A DNA stretch of 64,000 nucleotides, taken from contig NZ_CP129111.1 in NCBI RefSeq assembly GCF_030407165.1, forward strand, positions 868,001-932,000, read 5' to 3'. The translations under genes and the position numbers were made by a program. The stretch comes from Fontisubflavum oceani. GTDB lineage: Bacteria; Pseudomonadota; Alphaproteobacteria; Rhodobacterales; Rhodobacteraceae. Positions 7,800 to 16,054 of this stretch are shown here, piece after piece. Below the pieces are notes generated by a model. It saw nothing but the letters and a program-made list of their open reading frames with translations, was not told the origin of the DNA and did not search any database. Within the stretch, counting starts at the first letter, position 1; the number at the start of each line of letters is the position of its first letter.

Positions 7800-9725
7800 G
7801 TGACCAGCCAACCCCATACCCCGCTTTTGGACCGGGTGAAGACGCCTGCCGATTTGACGCCGCTGTCCGACTTGGAACTGCGCCAAGTGGCCGACGAGTT
7901 GCGCCAAGAAACCATCTTTTCGGTGAGCAAAACCGGCGGGCATTTGGGCGCGGGCCTGGGCGTTGTGGAACTGACCGTCGCACTGCATGCGGTGTTCGAC
8001 ACGCCGCGCGACCGGCTGATCTGGGATGTGAGCCATCAATGCTACCCTCATAAGATTCTGACGGGGCGGCGGGATCTTATGCTGTCGATCCGCCAAAAAG
8101 ACGGGCTCAGCGGATTCACAAAACGCTCCGAAAGCCCCTATGACCCGTTTGGCGCCGCGCATTCCTCGACCTCGATCTCGGCGGCGCTTGGCTTCGCAGT
8201 GGCGCGCGATTTGGGTGGTGCGCCAGAGCATGGGTTGGGCGATGCAATTGCCGTGATCGGCGATGGCGCCCTGTCGGCAGGCATGGCCTATGAGGCGATG
8301 AACAACGCCGGTCATATGGGCAAGCGCCTTATTGTGATCTTGAACGATAATGAAATGAGCATCGCGCCGCCAACCGGCGCAATGTCCTCTTACCTTTCGC
8401 GTCTCTATGCCGGAGCACCCTTCCAGGAGTTGAAAGCCGCCGCGAAAGGCGCGGTGTCGCTGCTGCCAGAGCCGTTCCAAGAGGGAGCCCGCCGCGCGAA
8501 GGAGTTGCTGAAGTCCGCGACAATTGGCGGAACCTTGTTCGAAGAGTTGGGCTTTTCCTATGTCGGGCCAATTGATGGCCACGATATGGAACAGCTTCTT
8601 GCGGTTTTGCGCACGGTCAAAGCGCGCGCCGATGGCCCGATCCTGATCCATGCGATCACGACCAAGGGCAAGGGCTATGTCCATGCCGAAAGCAAACCCG
8701 ACGGAGGCCATGCGACGGCAAAATTCGATGTGGTGACTGGCGAGCAAAAGAAAGCCCCGTCAAACGCGCCGTCTTACACCAAGGTCTTTGCGCAATCGCT
8801 GATCCGCGAGGCAGAAGATGATCCAACGGTCACGGCCGTCACAGCGGCAATGCCGGATGGCACGGGCTTGAACCTCTTCGCCGAGCGCTTTCCAACCCGG
8901 TGTTTCGACGTTGGTATCGCTGAGCAACACGCCGTGACCTTCTCAGCGGGGATGGCGGCGGGCGGGTTGAAACCGTTCTGCGCGCTCTACTCCACCTTCC
9001 TGCAGCGGGGCTATGACCAGGTCGTCCATGACGTCGCGATCCAACGTTTGCCGGTGCGCTTTGCAATCGACCGTGCCGGTCTCGTTGGGGCGGACGGTGC
9101 GACTCATGCGGGCAGTTTTGACATCGCCTATCTGGCGAATTTGCCCGGGTTTGTCGTCATGGCCGCCGCCGATGAGGCGGAACTGGTCCATATGGTCGCC
9201 ACCGCGACCGCGATTGACGACACGCCATCCGCCTTCCGGTTTCCACGCGGTGAAGGCGTGGGCGTTGAGATGCCCGAGCGCGGTACGGTCTTGGAGATCG
9301 GCAAAGGCCGGATGATCGCCGAAGGCAACCGCGTTGCGATCCTGTCGTTCGGGACGCGATTGAAAGAGGTGCAAGACGCCGCCGAAGCGCTGACCGTGAA
9401 GGGCATCACGCCCACCATCGCCGATGCGCGATTTGCCAAGCCGCTCGACGAAGAGTTGATCCTGCAACTCGCCCGCCATCATGAAGCGCTAATCACCATC
9501 GAAGAGGGCGCAATCGGCGGGTTCGGGTCGCATGTGGCGCAGCTTCTGGCCGAAAACGGGGTCTTCGATACCGGGCTCAAATACCGCTCCATGGTGTTGC
9601 CGGATATCTTCATCGACCAAGCCAGCCCGCACGACATGTACGCGGTCGCGGCAATGAATGCCGAGGATATCGAGGCGAAAGTGCTGACGACACTCGGTGT
9701 CGAGGTGATCGGCAAACGCGCCTAA
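7800..9725 (+). CDS. dxs: 1-deoxy-D-xylulose-5-phosphate synthase
   Basis: Thiamine-diphosphate enzyme of the MEP pathway that condenses pyruvate with glyceraldehyde-3-phosphate. ThDP-binding GDGALSAGMAYEAMNNAG lies at about 158-175; the catalytic Glu lies in FDVGIAEQHAVTFSAGMA near 370; a transketolase C-domain ends the protein. 641 aa is typical. GTG start at 7800, with GGGAGG (7785-7790) at good spacing. It follows ispA by 22 bases, the usual alphaproteobacterial coupling, and its stop overlaps the convergent hydantoinase stop. Confidence 0.97.
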   Translation: MTSQPHTPLLDRVKTPADLTPLSDLELRQVADELRQETIFSVSKTGGHLGAGLGVVELTVALHAVFDTPRDRLIWDVSHQCYPHKILTGRRDLMLSIRQKDGLSGFTKRSESPYDPFGAAHSSTSISAALGFAVARDLGGAPEHGLGDAIAVIGDGALSAGMAYEAMNNAGHMGKRLIVILNDNEMSIAPPTGAMSSYLSRLYAGAPFQELKAAAKGAVSLLPEPFQEGARRAKELLKSATIGGTLFEELGFSYVGPIDGHDMEQLLAVLRTVKARADGPILIHAITTKGKGYVHAESKPDGGHATAKFDVVTGEQKKAPSNAPSYTKVFAQSLIREAEDDPTVTAVTAAMPDGTGLNLFAERFPTRCFDVGIAEQHAVTFSAGMAAGGLKPFCALYSTFLQRGYDQVVHDVAIQRLPVRFAIDRAGLVGADGATHAGSFDIAYLANLPGFVVMAAADEAELVHMVATATAIDDTPSAFRFPRGEGVGVEMPERGTVLEIGKGRMIAEGNRVAILSFGTRLKEVQDAAEALTVKGITPTIADARFAKPLDEELILQLARHHEALITIEEGAIGGFGSHVAQLLAENGVFDTGLKYRSMVLPDIFIDQASPHDMYAVAAMNAEDIEAKVLTTLGVEVIGKRA

Positions 9726-11161
9726 GACGGCAGGTCCGCAGGTGGATTTGGCTGCGGCTTCATATGCCGGCTGATCTCCATCGGCAGGCGCCGCCCGCGC
9801 CCCGGTTGCCCGAGCAGTTTACCATGATCGACGACGATCTCACCGCGCGACAATACCGTCTCTGGCCAGCCGGTAACGGTGCGCCCGGCATAAGGATTGT
9901 AGCCCGTATTATCGTGCAGATCGTCGGCGCCAAAGGTGACGGTCTTATCCGGGTCCCAGAGCACGATATCCGCATCCGCACCAGGCGCGATCCGGCCTTT
10001 GCCGGGCAATCCGTAAATCTCTGCGGGGTTGGTTGAAGTGATTTCAACAAAGCGTTCCGGCCCAATCCGACCCTTGCTCACCATTGCATCAAACATAAGC
10101 GGCAGACGGGTTTCCAGGCCGGGCATCCCATTGGCGATCTTTGGAAAGGGCGCATCCACGCCATGGGCGAATTTGCCGGTTTCATCCAAGCGATACGGCG
10201 CGTGGTCGGATGAGACGACTTGCAAATCACCTTGCTCCAACGCTTGCCACAGCGCCTCTTGATCCGAGGCCGCGCGCTGCGGCGGGCTGCACATCAGACC
10301 GGCGGCGTCATTGCCGGGCAGGTTCAGTTGATCGGCGGTCATGAAGAGATAATGCGGGCAGGTTTCCGCCAAGATCGGCGCACCCCGCGCGCGGGCCGCA
10401 CGGACAATCTCCGCCCCTTCGGCGCAGGAGATGTGGAACAGCATCACCGGCTGCCCGGTAAACTCGGCAAAGATGCACATCCGGTTCAGCGCTTCGATCT
10501 CTGCGGCACGCGGATGGGATACCGGGTGGAACCGTGAGCCAGTTTGACCCGCCTCAACCAAGCGCCGCACCATCCACCGGATCAGGCCATCGTTTTCGGA
10601 GTGGATGTTGACCAAGCCGCCATGCGCCCGCGCACACCAAAGCACATCAAGGATGTCCTCATCACCCATCCGCACCTTGTCATAAACCGTGAACAGCTTA
10701 ATCGAGCGATGGCCTTGCGACAGCAGCGCCGGCAAATCCTCGGTGAGGTTGCCGCCTGACAGGTCGGACACGATGATATGGAACGCATGATCGCCAATCG
10801 CGCCTTTGGCAGCGAGCGCTTGATAGTCGGCCACGACCTTCGAAAGCTTCTGCCCCGGATGTTGCGCCGCGAAAGAGATCGTCGTCGTCGTGCCCCCCAT
10901 CAACGCCGATCGCATCGCCGTCTCAAACGTGTCGGCATTCATCAGCCCGGCACCGGAGAGTTGCTCAATATGGCAATGACTGTCGACGCCGCCTGGCATC
11001 ACGAGCCGCCCGGAAGCATCGATCTCAGCCGCCGCTGATCCAAGCCCTTCTCCAATCGCGACAATCTTCCCATCCTGGATCGCAACATCGGACCGTTCCG
11101 ACCCTTCGGCCGTGACCACTGTTCCGCCACGAATAATCATGTCATGAGATTGCATTGTCAT
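9722..11161 (-). CDS. D-hydantoinase/dihydropyrimidinase-like amidohydrolase
   Basis: Binuclear-zinc amidohydrolase predicted to open a cyclic amide such as a hydantoin or dihydropyrimidine. Numbered from the ATG at 11161: His62 and His64 (DSHCHIEQL), carboxylated Lys155 (SIKLFTVYD), metal His in VNIHSEN and LFHISC, and catalytic Asp in SSDHAPY. 479 aa matches the family. An in-frame extension to 11302 would cross the promoter/operator and overlap the divergent GntR start, so I reject it. ATG 11161 has AGGT about eight bases upstream. No N-carbamoylase, the usual partner, is found nearby. Confidence 0.88.
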   Translation of the reverse strand: MTMQSHDMIIRGGTVVTAEGSERSDVAIQDGKIVAIGEGLGSAAAEIDASGRLVMPGGVDSHCHIEQLSGAGLMNADTFETAMRSALMGGTTTTISFAAQHPGQKLSKVVADYQALAAKGAIGDHAFHIIVSDLSGGNLTEDLPALLSQGHRSIKLFTVYDKVRMGDEDILDVLWCARAHGGLVNIHSENDGLIRWMVRRLVEAGQTGSRFHPVSHPRAAEIEALNRMCIFAEFTGQPVMLFHISCAEGAEIVRAARARGAPILAETCPHYLFMTADQLNLPGNDAAGLMCSPPQRAASDQEALWQALEQGDLQVVSSDHAPYRLDETGKFAHGVDAPFPKIANGMPGLETRLPLMFDAMVSKGRIGPERFVEITSTNPAEIYGLPGKGRIAPGADADIVLWDPDKTVTFGADDLHDNTGYNPYAGRTVTGWPETVLSRGEIVVDHGKLLGQPGRGRRLPMEISRHMKPQPNPPADLPS

Positions 11162-11180
11162 ATCTGTGACCTGCTGAGAG

Positions 11181-11210
11181 TTGCCCCGTTCGGTACACTT
11201 ACGGTATACA
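11181..11210 (+). promoter_or_regulatory. predicted promoter of the GntR regulator gene
   Basis: TTGCCC (11181-11186) and TATACA (11205-11210) are separated by 18 bases, and operator site 1 lies over the spacer and -10. It would place the start about 65 bases before the regulator's ATG at 11282. Pattern-based only. Confidence 0.4.
11192..11209. promoter_or_regulatory. GntR operator candidate, site 1 (hydantoinase/gntR divergent promoter)
   Basis: GGTACACTTACGGTATAC holds two direct GGTAYAC units 11 bases apart. The second contains GTATAC, which fits the FadR-subfamily half-site rule GTM-KAC. The site matches 14 of 18 bases of a site before the VOC operon (12002-12019). Only the GntR gene and its likely targets carry it in this window, so autoregulation plus control of the island is the simplest reading. 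Confidence 0.6.
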
Positions 11211-11230
11211 CAGAGACAGGATTGAGGCAA
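11203..11230 (-). promoter_or_regulatory. predicted promoter of the hydantoinase-like gene
   Basis: On the minus strand, TTGCCT (11225-11230) and TATACC (11203-11208) are 16 bases apart. The -10 lies inside operator site 1, so a repressor bound there would block this promoter and the divergent gntR promoter together. Confidence 0.4.
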
Positions 11231-11281
11231 GTTACGACGGCAGTAGACCGTTGGCCTATCGTTTGGGGAGTTGAGAGGGTT

Positions 11282-11932
11282 ATGACGATTGTCCAGGCGC
11301 AAACCCTCAGCGCGTCAGTTCATGATCGGCTGAAGGGCATGATCCTAAGCGGTGAATTGCCCGCCGGAACGCGGCTGCAGGAGAAGGCCTTTGCCGAACG
11401 GTTGGGTGTGTCGCGCACTCCTGTGCGCGAGGCGATTGCGCGGCTGGTCAGCGAGGGGCTGGTCAGCCGGGTCAACGGCGGCGCGCCGACCGTCAGCAAA
11501 ATCTCGATCACCGATATTATGGAATTGCTGCATGTGCGGCGCTTGCTCGAATGCGAAGCCGCGCGGCAAGCCGCCAGTGTCACCGGCCCGGCGGAACCTT
11601 TCGTGACCCTTAGAAAACGGGTCTCTGACTTCCTCGGCCCCAATCGGCCAACGCCTGCGGAACATGCCGCGCTTGATGATGAATTGCATGGCCTCATCGC
11701 AAAACGCGCGGGTTCTGCCTTGCTCAATGAGCTGATTGTTGGGCTGAAACTCAAGACCCGGATGTTTGACAATGGTTCGATCCCCGAACGCTTCGAGCCC
11801 GGCTGTCTTGAGCATATCGAGATCATCGACGCGATTCTGGCGCAGGACCCGGACCGGGCCGATACGGCCATGCGCCTCCATCTGGAAAATGTCCGGACGG
11901 CAATCCTGGCGCATGTAAACCGTCTATTCTGA
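11282..11932 (+). CDS. GntR-family regulator with FCD domain
   Basis: FadR-subfamily transcription factor, probably ligand-responsive controller of the surrounding island. The N-terminal winged helix (about 5-70) contains LPAGTRLQEKAFAERLGVSR and TPVREAIARLVSEGLV. The C-terminal FCD helical domain (about 80-216) shows HVRRLLECEAA, a DDELHGLIA segment and CLEHIEIIDAI, which give the Asp/His metal or ligand site. GAGAGG six bases before ATG 11282 supports this start over an upstream in-frame ATG at 11144. Divergent from the hydantoinase, with a shared operator between them. Confidence 0.92.
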   Translation: MTIVQAQTLSASVHDRLKGMILSGELPAGTRLQEKAFAERLGVSRTPVREAIARLVSEGLVSRVNGGAPTVSKISITDIMELLHVRRLLECEAARQAASVTGPAEPFVTLRKRVSDFLGPNRPTPAEHAALDDELHGLIAKRAGSALLNELIVGLKLKTRMFDNGSIPERFEPGCLEHIEIIDAILAQDPDRADTAMRLHLENVRTAILAHVNRLF

Positions 11933-11994
11933 CGGCACTCCTGCCTCTTTCCTAAGCAAATCACCCTGAGTTCCGGGCCTGAGCTTCGTCTCCG

Positions 11995-12000
11995 TTGACA
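11995..12000 (+). promoter_or_regulatory. -35 box of the VOC/ABC operon promoter
   Basis: Perfect TTGACA directly followed by operator site 2. No good -10 is visible at 16-18 bases (best TACCGT at 12017-12022), so the exact promoter is uncertain. It lies 55 bases before the VOC start and supports a start downstream of it. Confidence 0.4.
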
Positions 12001-12001
12001 C

Positions 12002-12030
12002 GATATACTTTTGGTATACCGTCGGTATGG
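12002..12030. promoter_or_regulatory. GntR operator candidate, site 2 (three repeats at 11-bp period)
   Basis: GATATACTTTTGGTATAC (12002-12019) matches site 1 at 14 of 18 positions. GATATAC at 12002, GGTATAC at 12013 and GGTATGG at 12024 repeat exactly every 11 bases, one helical turn. GGTATACC is a perfect palindrome. It lies immediately after TTGACA, a position suited to repression. Confidence 0.6.
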
Positions 12031-12054
12031 AATCAGCCTTGGGAGCGGCCTGAC

Positions 12055-12465
12055 GTGAGCAATCCAAATACCGAGACAGACAAGATCGCCCGTCCCGAGG
12101 GCGAGACCGAACTGGCGATCACCTTTCTCTATTACCGCGACCTGCCCCAAGCGATGGCGTTTTATGAGGAGGTTTTGGGCCTGGATCTGGCCATCGATCA
12201 GGGCTGGTCGAAAATCTATCGCATCGCCGGTCAGGCCCATGTTGGTTTGGTTGATGAAACCCGCGGGATGCAGCGCGCCTCGGAACAAAAACCGGTGCAG
12301 GTCTGCCTGCGCGTCGCGGATGTCGATGCTTGGTACGCTTGGGTCCAGGCCAATGGCGTGGCCGGGCTGACCAAGATGTTCGAAAGCACCGAACTGGGCA
12401 TCCGTGCCTTCGCCTTCAACGACCCCGAGGGATACCAGATTGAGATTCAATCGGTGCTGGGCTGA
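12055..12465 (+). CDS. VOC family protein (glyoxalase/dioxygenase fold)
   Basis: Single-domain vicinal-oxygen-chelate protein, first gene of the island's forward operon. Paired beta-alpha-beta-beta-beta modules are visible: YRDLPQAMAFYEEVLGLDLA at about 25-44, VCLRVADVDAWYAWVQANG at about 81-99, and the terminal FNDPEGYQIEIQ with the usual metal-ligand Glu. Could be a lyase, epimerase or dioxygenase; the substrate is unknown. The GTG at 12055 has GGGAG nine bases upstream; the longer in-frame start at 11995 would sit on the -35 and operator. 136 aa. Confidence 0.82.
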   Translation: MSNPNTETDKIARPEGETELAITFLYYRDLPQAMAFYEEVLGLDLAIDQGWSKIYRIAGQAHVGLVDETRGMQRASEQKPVQVCLRVADVDAWYAWVQANGVAGLTKMFESTELGIRAFAFNDPEGYQIEIQSVLG

Positions 12466-12540
12466 GCCCCGCGCACCGCAATCACATAAGGGCGGCAAAC
12501 GTCCGTTCGGCAGAGCGCCACCAACAAGGAGACATGTGAC

Positions 12541-14106
12541 ATGACCAAACCCTTAACCTCCAGCCTCCGGGGCCTTTTGGCCACCGCCGCGATGGCCCTA
12601 GCCCTGCCCGGCATCGCGGCCGCGCAAGATCAGACCCTGACCGTGGGCTTGACCGCCGATGCCGTACATCTCGATCCGCAAGCCGGTGAAGAGCTGTCGA
12701 GCAACATCATGTTCTATCACATCTATGACCCGCTGGTGCGTCGGGATGCGAACCTGCAATTCGGGCCCGGCTTGGCCGAAAGCTGGGAACTGGTTGATGA
12801 CACAACCTGGCGCTTCACGCTCCGCGAAGGCGTGACCTTCCACAATGGCGAGCCCTTCACCTCCGATGATGTGGTCTTCACCTTCGACCGGCTGAAAGAC
12901 TCGCTGATGTCGAACCTGGCGAAGAATATCGACACCTATTCAGCAATCGACGATCAGACCATCGAAATCGTGACCTATCAGCCCTACGCGGCCCTGCCGA
13001 ACGATCTGGCAGCGATCCTGATCCTGAACCGGGACCATGCAGAAGCCGTGGGCGAGGACGAGATGGAGCAGCAGCCCATCGGCACCGGCCCCTATCAACT
13101 CAATGAGTGGATTCGTGAAGACCGGATCGTTCTGGACGCGTTCCAGGAGTATTACGCAGGCCCCGCGGAGATTGATCAGGTCATCTTCCGCCCCCTGACG
13201 AACCCGGCCACGCGGACCGCCGCGCTTCTGACCGGCGAGTTGGATATTGTGCAGGATTTGTCGGTGCGCGATGTGGAGCGCGTGGCCTCCGAAGATGGGT
13301 TCGAGGTTGTGACCCGGCCCAGCCTTCTGAACCTGGTTCTGGCGCTGGATGTGCGGCCTCAGTCGCCGACCATCGATATGGACACCAACCCGATGACCGA
13401 CCGCCGCGTGCGCGAAGCCATTGCGCGGGCGATTGATGTGGAAACCATCCGCACGGTGATCATGAATGGGCTGTCGACCCCGTCTGAGCAATATGTGCCG
13501 TCTTCCCATGTGGGTTACGTGGAGGGCGCAAGCTTCCGCGATCTGTATCCGTTCGATCTCGACGCCGCCCGCGCGTTGATGGCCGAGGCCGGGTATGCCG
13601 ATGGCTTCACCATGACGCTGGACGCGACCAACAACCGCTATGTGAACGATGCGCAGATCGCGCAGGCCCTCGCCTCAATGCTGTCGCAAATCGGAATCAC
13701 GCTTGAGTTGAACCTGATGCCACGGGCCAATTTCTTCGGCTATATCCGGGTGCCGTCTGAGCAATCGAGCTTCATCATGTCCGGTTGGGATGTGCCCTCG
13801 GGCGACGCCGGGTCGATGTATGCCAGCATGTTCTACAGCCCCGGCACGCGCGAAGGCTATGCGCAGGTGAACCGCGGCCATTACTCGAACCCTGAAGTGG
13901 ACCGGCTGATCGATCTGGCGGATTCCACACCGCGGGTTGAGGAGCGCGACGCCCATCTTCAGCAGGTCACGGAGATTCTGCTGCAAGATATCCCGATGAT
14001 CCCGGTTCACTACGAGCAGGACATCTATGGCGCCCGTGACGGGATCGAGTTTGAACCCCGGACCGACAAGTTCCTCTGGGCCTACGATATCCGGATCACT
14101 GAGTGA
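12541..14106 (+). CDS. ABC importer, extracellular solute-binding protein (family 5)
   Basis: Periplasmic binding protein of the oligopeptide/dipeptide/opine class (SBP_bac_5). Signal peptide: a basic N-terminus, the hydrophobic LLATAAMALALPGIAAA, and likely cleavage after AAA near residue 28. Family pattern follows: LDPQAGEELSSN, YDPLVRRDANLQFGPGLAESW, TWRFTLREGVTFHNG and PIGTGPYQL. 521 aa is the usual length. GGAG lies close upstream of the ATG. The ligand cannot be read from sequence; the neighbouring enzymes suggest a cyclic amide, amino-acid derivative or opine-like compound. Confidence 0.93.
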   Translation: MTKPLTSSLRGLLATAAMALALPGIAAAQDQTLTVGLTADAVHLDPQAGEELSSNIMFYHIYDPLVRRDANLQFGPGLAESWELVDDTTWRFTLREGVTFHNGEPFTSDDVVFTFDRLKDSLMSNLAKNIDTYSAIDDQTIEIVTYQPYAALPNDLAAILILNRDHAEAVGEDEMEQQPIGTGPYQLNEWIREDRIVLDAFQEYYAGPAEIDQVIFRPLTNPATRTAALLTGELDIVQDLSVRDVERVASEDGFEVVTRPSLLNLVLALDVRPQSPTIDMDTNPMTDRRVREAIARAIDVETIRTVIMNGLSTPSEQYVPSSHVGYVEGASFRDLYPFDLDAARALMAEAGYADGFTMTLDATNNRYVNDAQIAQALASMLSQIGITLELNLMPRANFFGYIRVPSEQSSFIMSGWDVPSGDAGSMYASMFYSPGTREGYAQVNRGHYSNPEVDRLIDLADSTPRVEERDAHLQQVTEILLQDIPMIPVHYEQDIYGARDGIEFEPRTDKFLWAYDIRITE

Positions 14107-14116
14107 CTCTCCCCCG

Positions 14117-14144
14117 GGGGCGGTGCCGCGTTTGGGGCCGCCCC
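14117..14144 (+). other. intercistronic RNA hairpin between binding protein and permease genes
   Basis: GGGGCGG (14117-14123) pairs perfectly with CCGCCCC (14138-14144), and there is room for inner pairs. No T-tract follows. Such hairpins after a binding-protein gene commonly protect its mRNA and keep it more abundant than the permease message. I infer that role here. Confidence 0.5.
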
Positions 14145-14211
14145 ACCCCTTCTCCAATCCCCGACGATCTGAGTTAACGGATGGCTTCGGCCACCGCAGT
14201 AAGGACCCGGC

Positions 14212-15177
14212 ATGTTCGCCTATACCGTCAAACGCCTGATCCAAATGGTGGTCGTGCTCTGGGCCGTCTCGATCATCGTTTTCCTGATGATGAGCTTCAC
14301 CGGTGATCCGGTTTTCATGGTGATCCCGATTGACTCGTCCGAAGCCGAGATTGAGCAGGCCCGCCGAATCTTGGGCCTCGACCGATCTTTGCCGGAGCAA
14401 TACATCATCTTCCTCGGCAATCTGCTTCAAGGCGATTTCGGCACGTCCTACGTGTTCCGCCAGCCCGCGATTGACCTGATCCTCGAACGCCTGCCGGCCA
14501 CGCTGGAAATCGTCGTTGTCGCCATGGTCATCGCGACCACGATTGCAATCCCACTTGGCGTTTATGCCGGTGCCAACCCCGGCAAGCCACTTAGCCGGCT
14601 GATCATGTCCGGCTCGCTTCTCGGCATCTCGCTGCCCGGCTTCTGGGTCGGCATGATGTTGATCTATTTCCTGGCCGTCGAATGGCGGATTTTCCCGTCT
14701 TCCGGGCGGGGCGACACGGTGGAGGTGTTCGGCGTACCGACCTCGCTTCTGACAGCGGATGGATGGAGCCACGTGCTGCTCCCCGCGATCACCCTCTCAG
14801 TCGGCACACTCGCGATCCTGCTCCGCATCACCCGCGCGGGCATGATGGAAGTCACGCGGCAGGACTACATGAAATTCGCCCGGGCCAAGGGTGTGTCGCG
14901 CCGAGGTGTCCTTTACGGCCACGGGCTGCGTAACGGGTTAATTCCGGTGGTCACGATTTTCGGCCTGCAACTGGGGGACTTGATCGCGTTTGCCACCATT
15001 ACTGAGACGATTTTCGGCTGGCCTGGCATGGGCAAGCTCCTGGTCGACTCGATCTATCGCGCCGACCGGCCCGTGATCGTGGTCTACCTGATGCTGGTCG
15101 CGCTGATCTTTGTGGTCATCAATTTCCTGATCGACATCCTCTATACGATGATCGATCCGCGCATCACGGTGAAATGA
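14212..15177 (+). CDS. ABC importer permease, DppB-like
   Basis: First inner-membrane permease of the peptide-type importer, with about six transmembrane helices. N-terminal YTVKRLIQMVVVLWAVSIIVF is typical of DppB/OppB. The EAA loop that contacts the ATPases is at about 222-240 (ARAKGVSRRGVLYGHGLRNGL), followed by GDLIAFATITETIFGWPGMG. 321 aa. AAGGA lies before the ATG. Two bases separate it from the next permease. Confidence 0.94.
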   Translation: MFAYTVKRLIQMVVVLWAVSIIVFLMMSFTGDPVFMVIPIDSSEAEIEQARRILGLDRSLPEQYIIFLGNLLQGDFGTSYVFRQPAIDLILERLPATLEIVVVAMVIATTIAIPLGVYAGANPGKPLSRLIMSGSLLGISLPGFWVGMMLIYFLAVEWRIFPSSGRGDTVEVFGVPTSLLTADGWSHVLLPAITLSVGTLAILLRITRAGMMEVTRQDYMKFARAKGVSRRGVLYGHGLRNGLIPVVTIFGLQLGDLIAFATITETIFGWPGMGKLLVDSIYRADRPVIVVYLMLVALIFVVINFLIDILYTMIDPRITVK

Positions 15178-15178
15178 C

Positions 15179-16054
15179 ATGATGCAAGCCTTTCTCGCCT
15201 CGCAATTCTTCTTCAACTGGCGCCGCAATCTTTCGGCGATCTTCGGCAGCGCGATCATTGCGATCTTTATCGTGATCGTCGCTTTTGGCCCGCTGATGGT
15301 GACGCAGAACCCCTATGACCTGACGCAGCTCAACTTGCTCGACAGCTATAAGCCGCCCGCTTGGTTGCCCGGCGGTGACCCGCAATATTGGCTCGGCACC
15401 GATGGGCAGGGCCGTGATGTCTTGGCCTCCATCATCTATGGTACGCGGGTCTCTGCCCTGATCGGCATCGCCGCGATGCTCTGTTCTTGCCTGATCGGCA
15501 CGACGCTTGGCCTGCTGGCCGGGTTCTATGGCGGGCGGCTGGACGCGATCATCATGCGGATCGCGGATTTGCAGCTCTCCTTCCCGTCGATGTTGATCGC
15601 GCTGTTTCTGATGTCGGCGGTTGGCACAGGGATCGACAAAGTGCTGATTGCGCTGACTGCTGTGGGCTGGGTTGTCTATGCCCGTACCGTGCGCGGCTCG
15701 ACCCTTGGGGAGATCGAGAAGGAGTATGTCCAAGCCGCCCGGGTCGCGGGACTGACCAATGGCAAGATCATTCGCCGGCATGTCCTGCCGAACGTCCTCA
15801 CCCCGCTGATCGTGATCGCCACGGTGCAGGTCGGCACTTTCATCCTGATCGAGGCCTCGCTCAGCTTCCTCGGTGTCGGCGTGCCGATCACCCAACCCTC
15901 GCTTGGTCTCTTGATCAAAAACGGGTTCGACGTGCTCTTTTCCGGCCTGTGGTGGACCTCCGTCTTCCCCGGGTTGATGATCATGGCGATGGTCTTTGGC
16001 ATCAACCTGTTCGGAGATTTCCTCCGCGACGAGCTTAACCCGAGGTTGAAATGA
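15179..16054 (+). CDS. ABC importer permease, DppC-like
   Basis: Second permease of the importer. N-terminal cytosolic segment, one helix, the LGTDGQGRDVLASIIYGTRVS motif of DppC/OppC at about 77-97, then five helices. The EAA loop reads YVQAARVAGLTNGKIIRRHVLPN near 182-204. 291 aa. Two ATG codons lie at 15179 and 15182; I kept the first. The stop overlaps the start of the first ATPase gene. Confidence 0.94.
   Translation: MMQAFLASQFFFNWRRNLSAIFGSAIIAIFIVIVAFGPLMVTQNPYDLTQLNLLDSYKPPAWLPGGDPQYWLGTDGQGRDVLASIIYGTRVSALIGIAAMLCSCLIGTTLGLLAGFYGGRLDAIIMRIADLQLSFPSMLIALFLMSAVGTGIDKVLIALTAVGWVVYARTVRGSTLGEIEKEYVQAARVAGLTNGKIIRRHVLPNVLTPLIVIATVQVGTFILIEASLSFLGVGVPITQPSLGLLIKNGFDVLFSGLWWTSVFPGLMIMAMVFGINLFGDFLRDELNPRLK

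Noticed and set aside
13675..14772. 365-aa reverse frame
   Set aside because: Antisense to the binding protein and permease genes; very rich in Asp/His/Arg with no domain.
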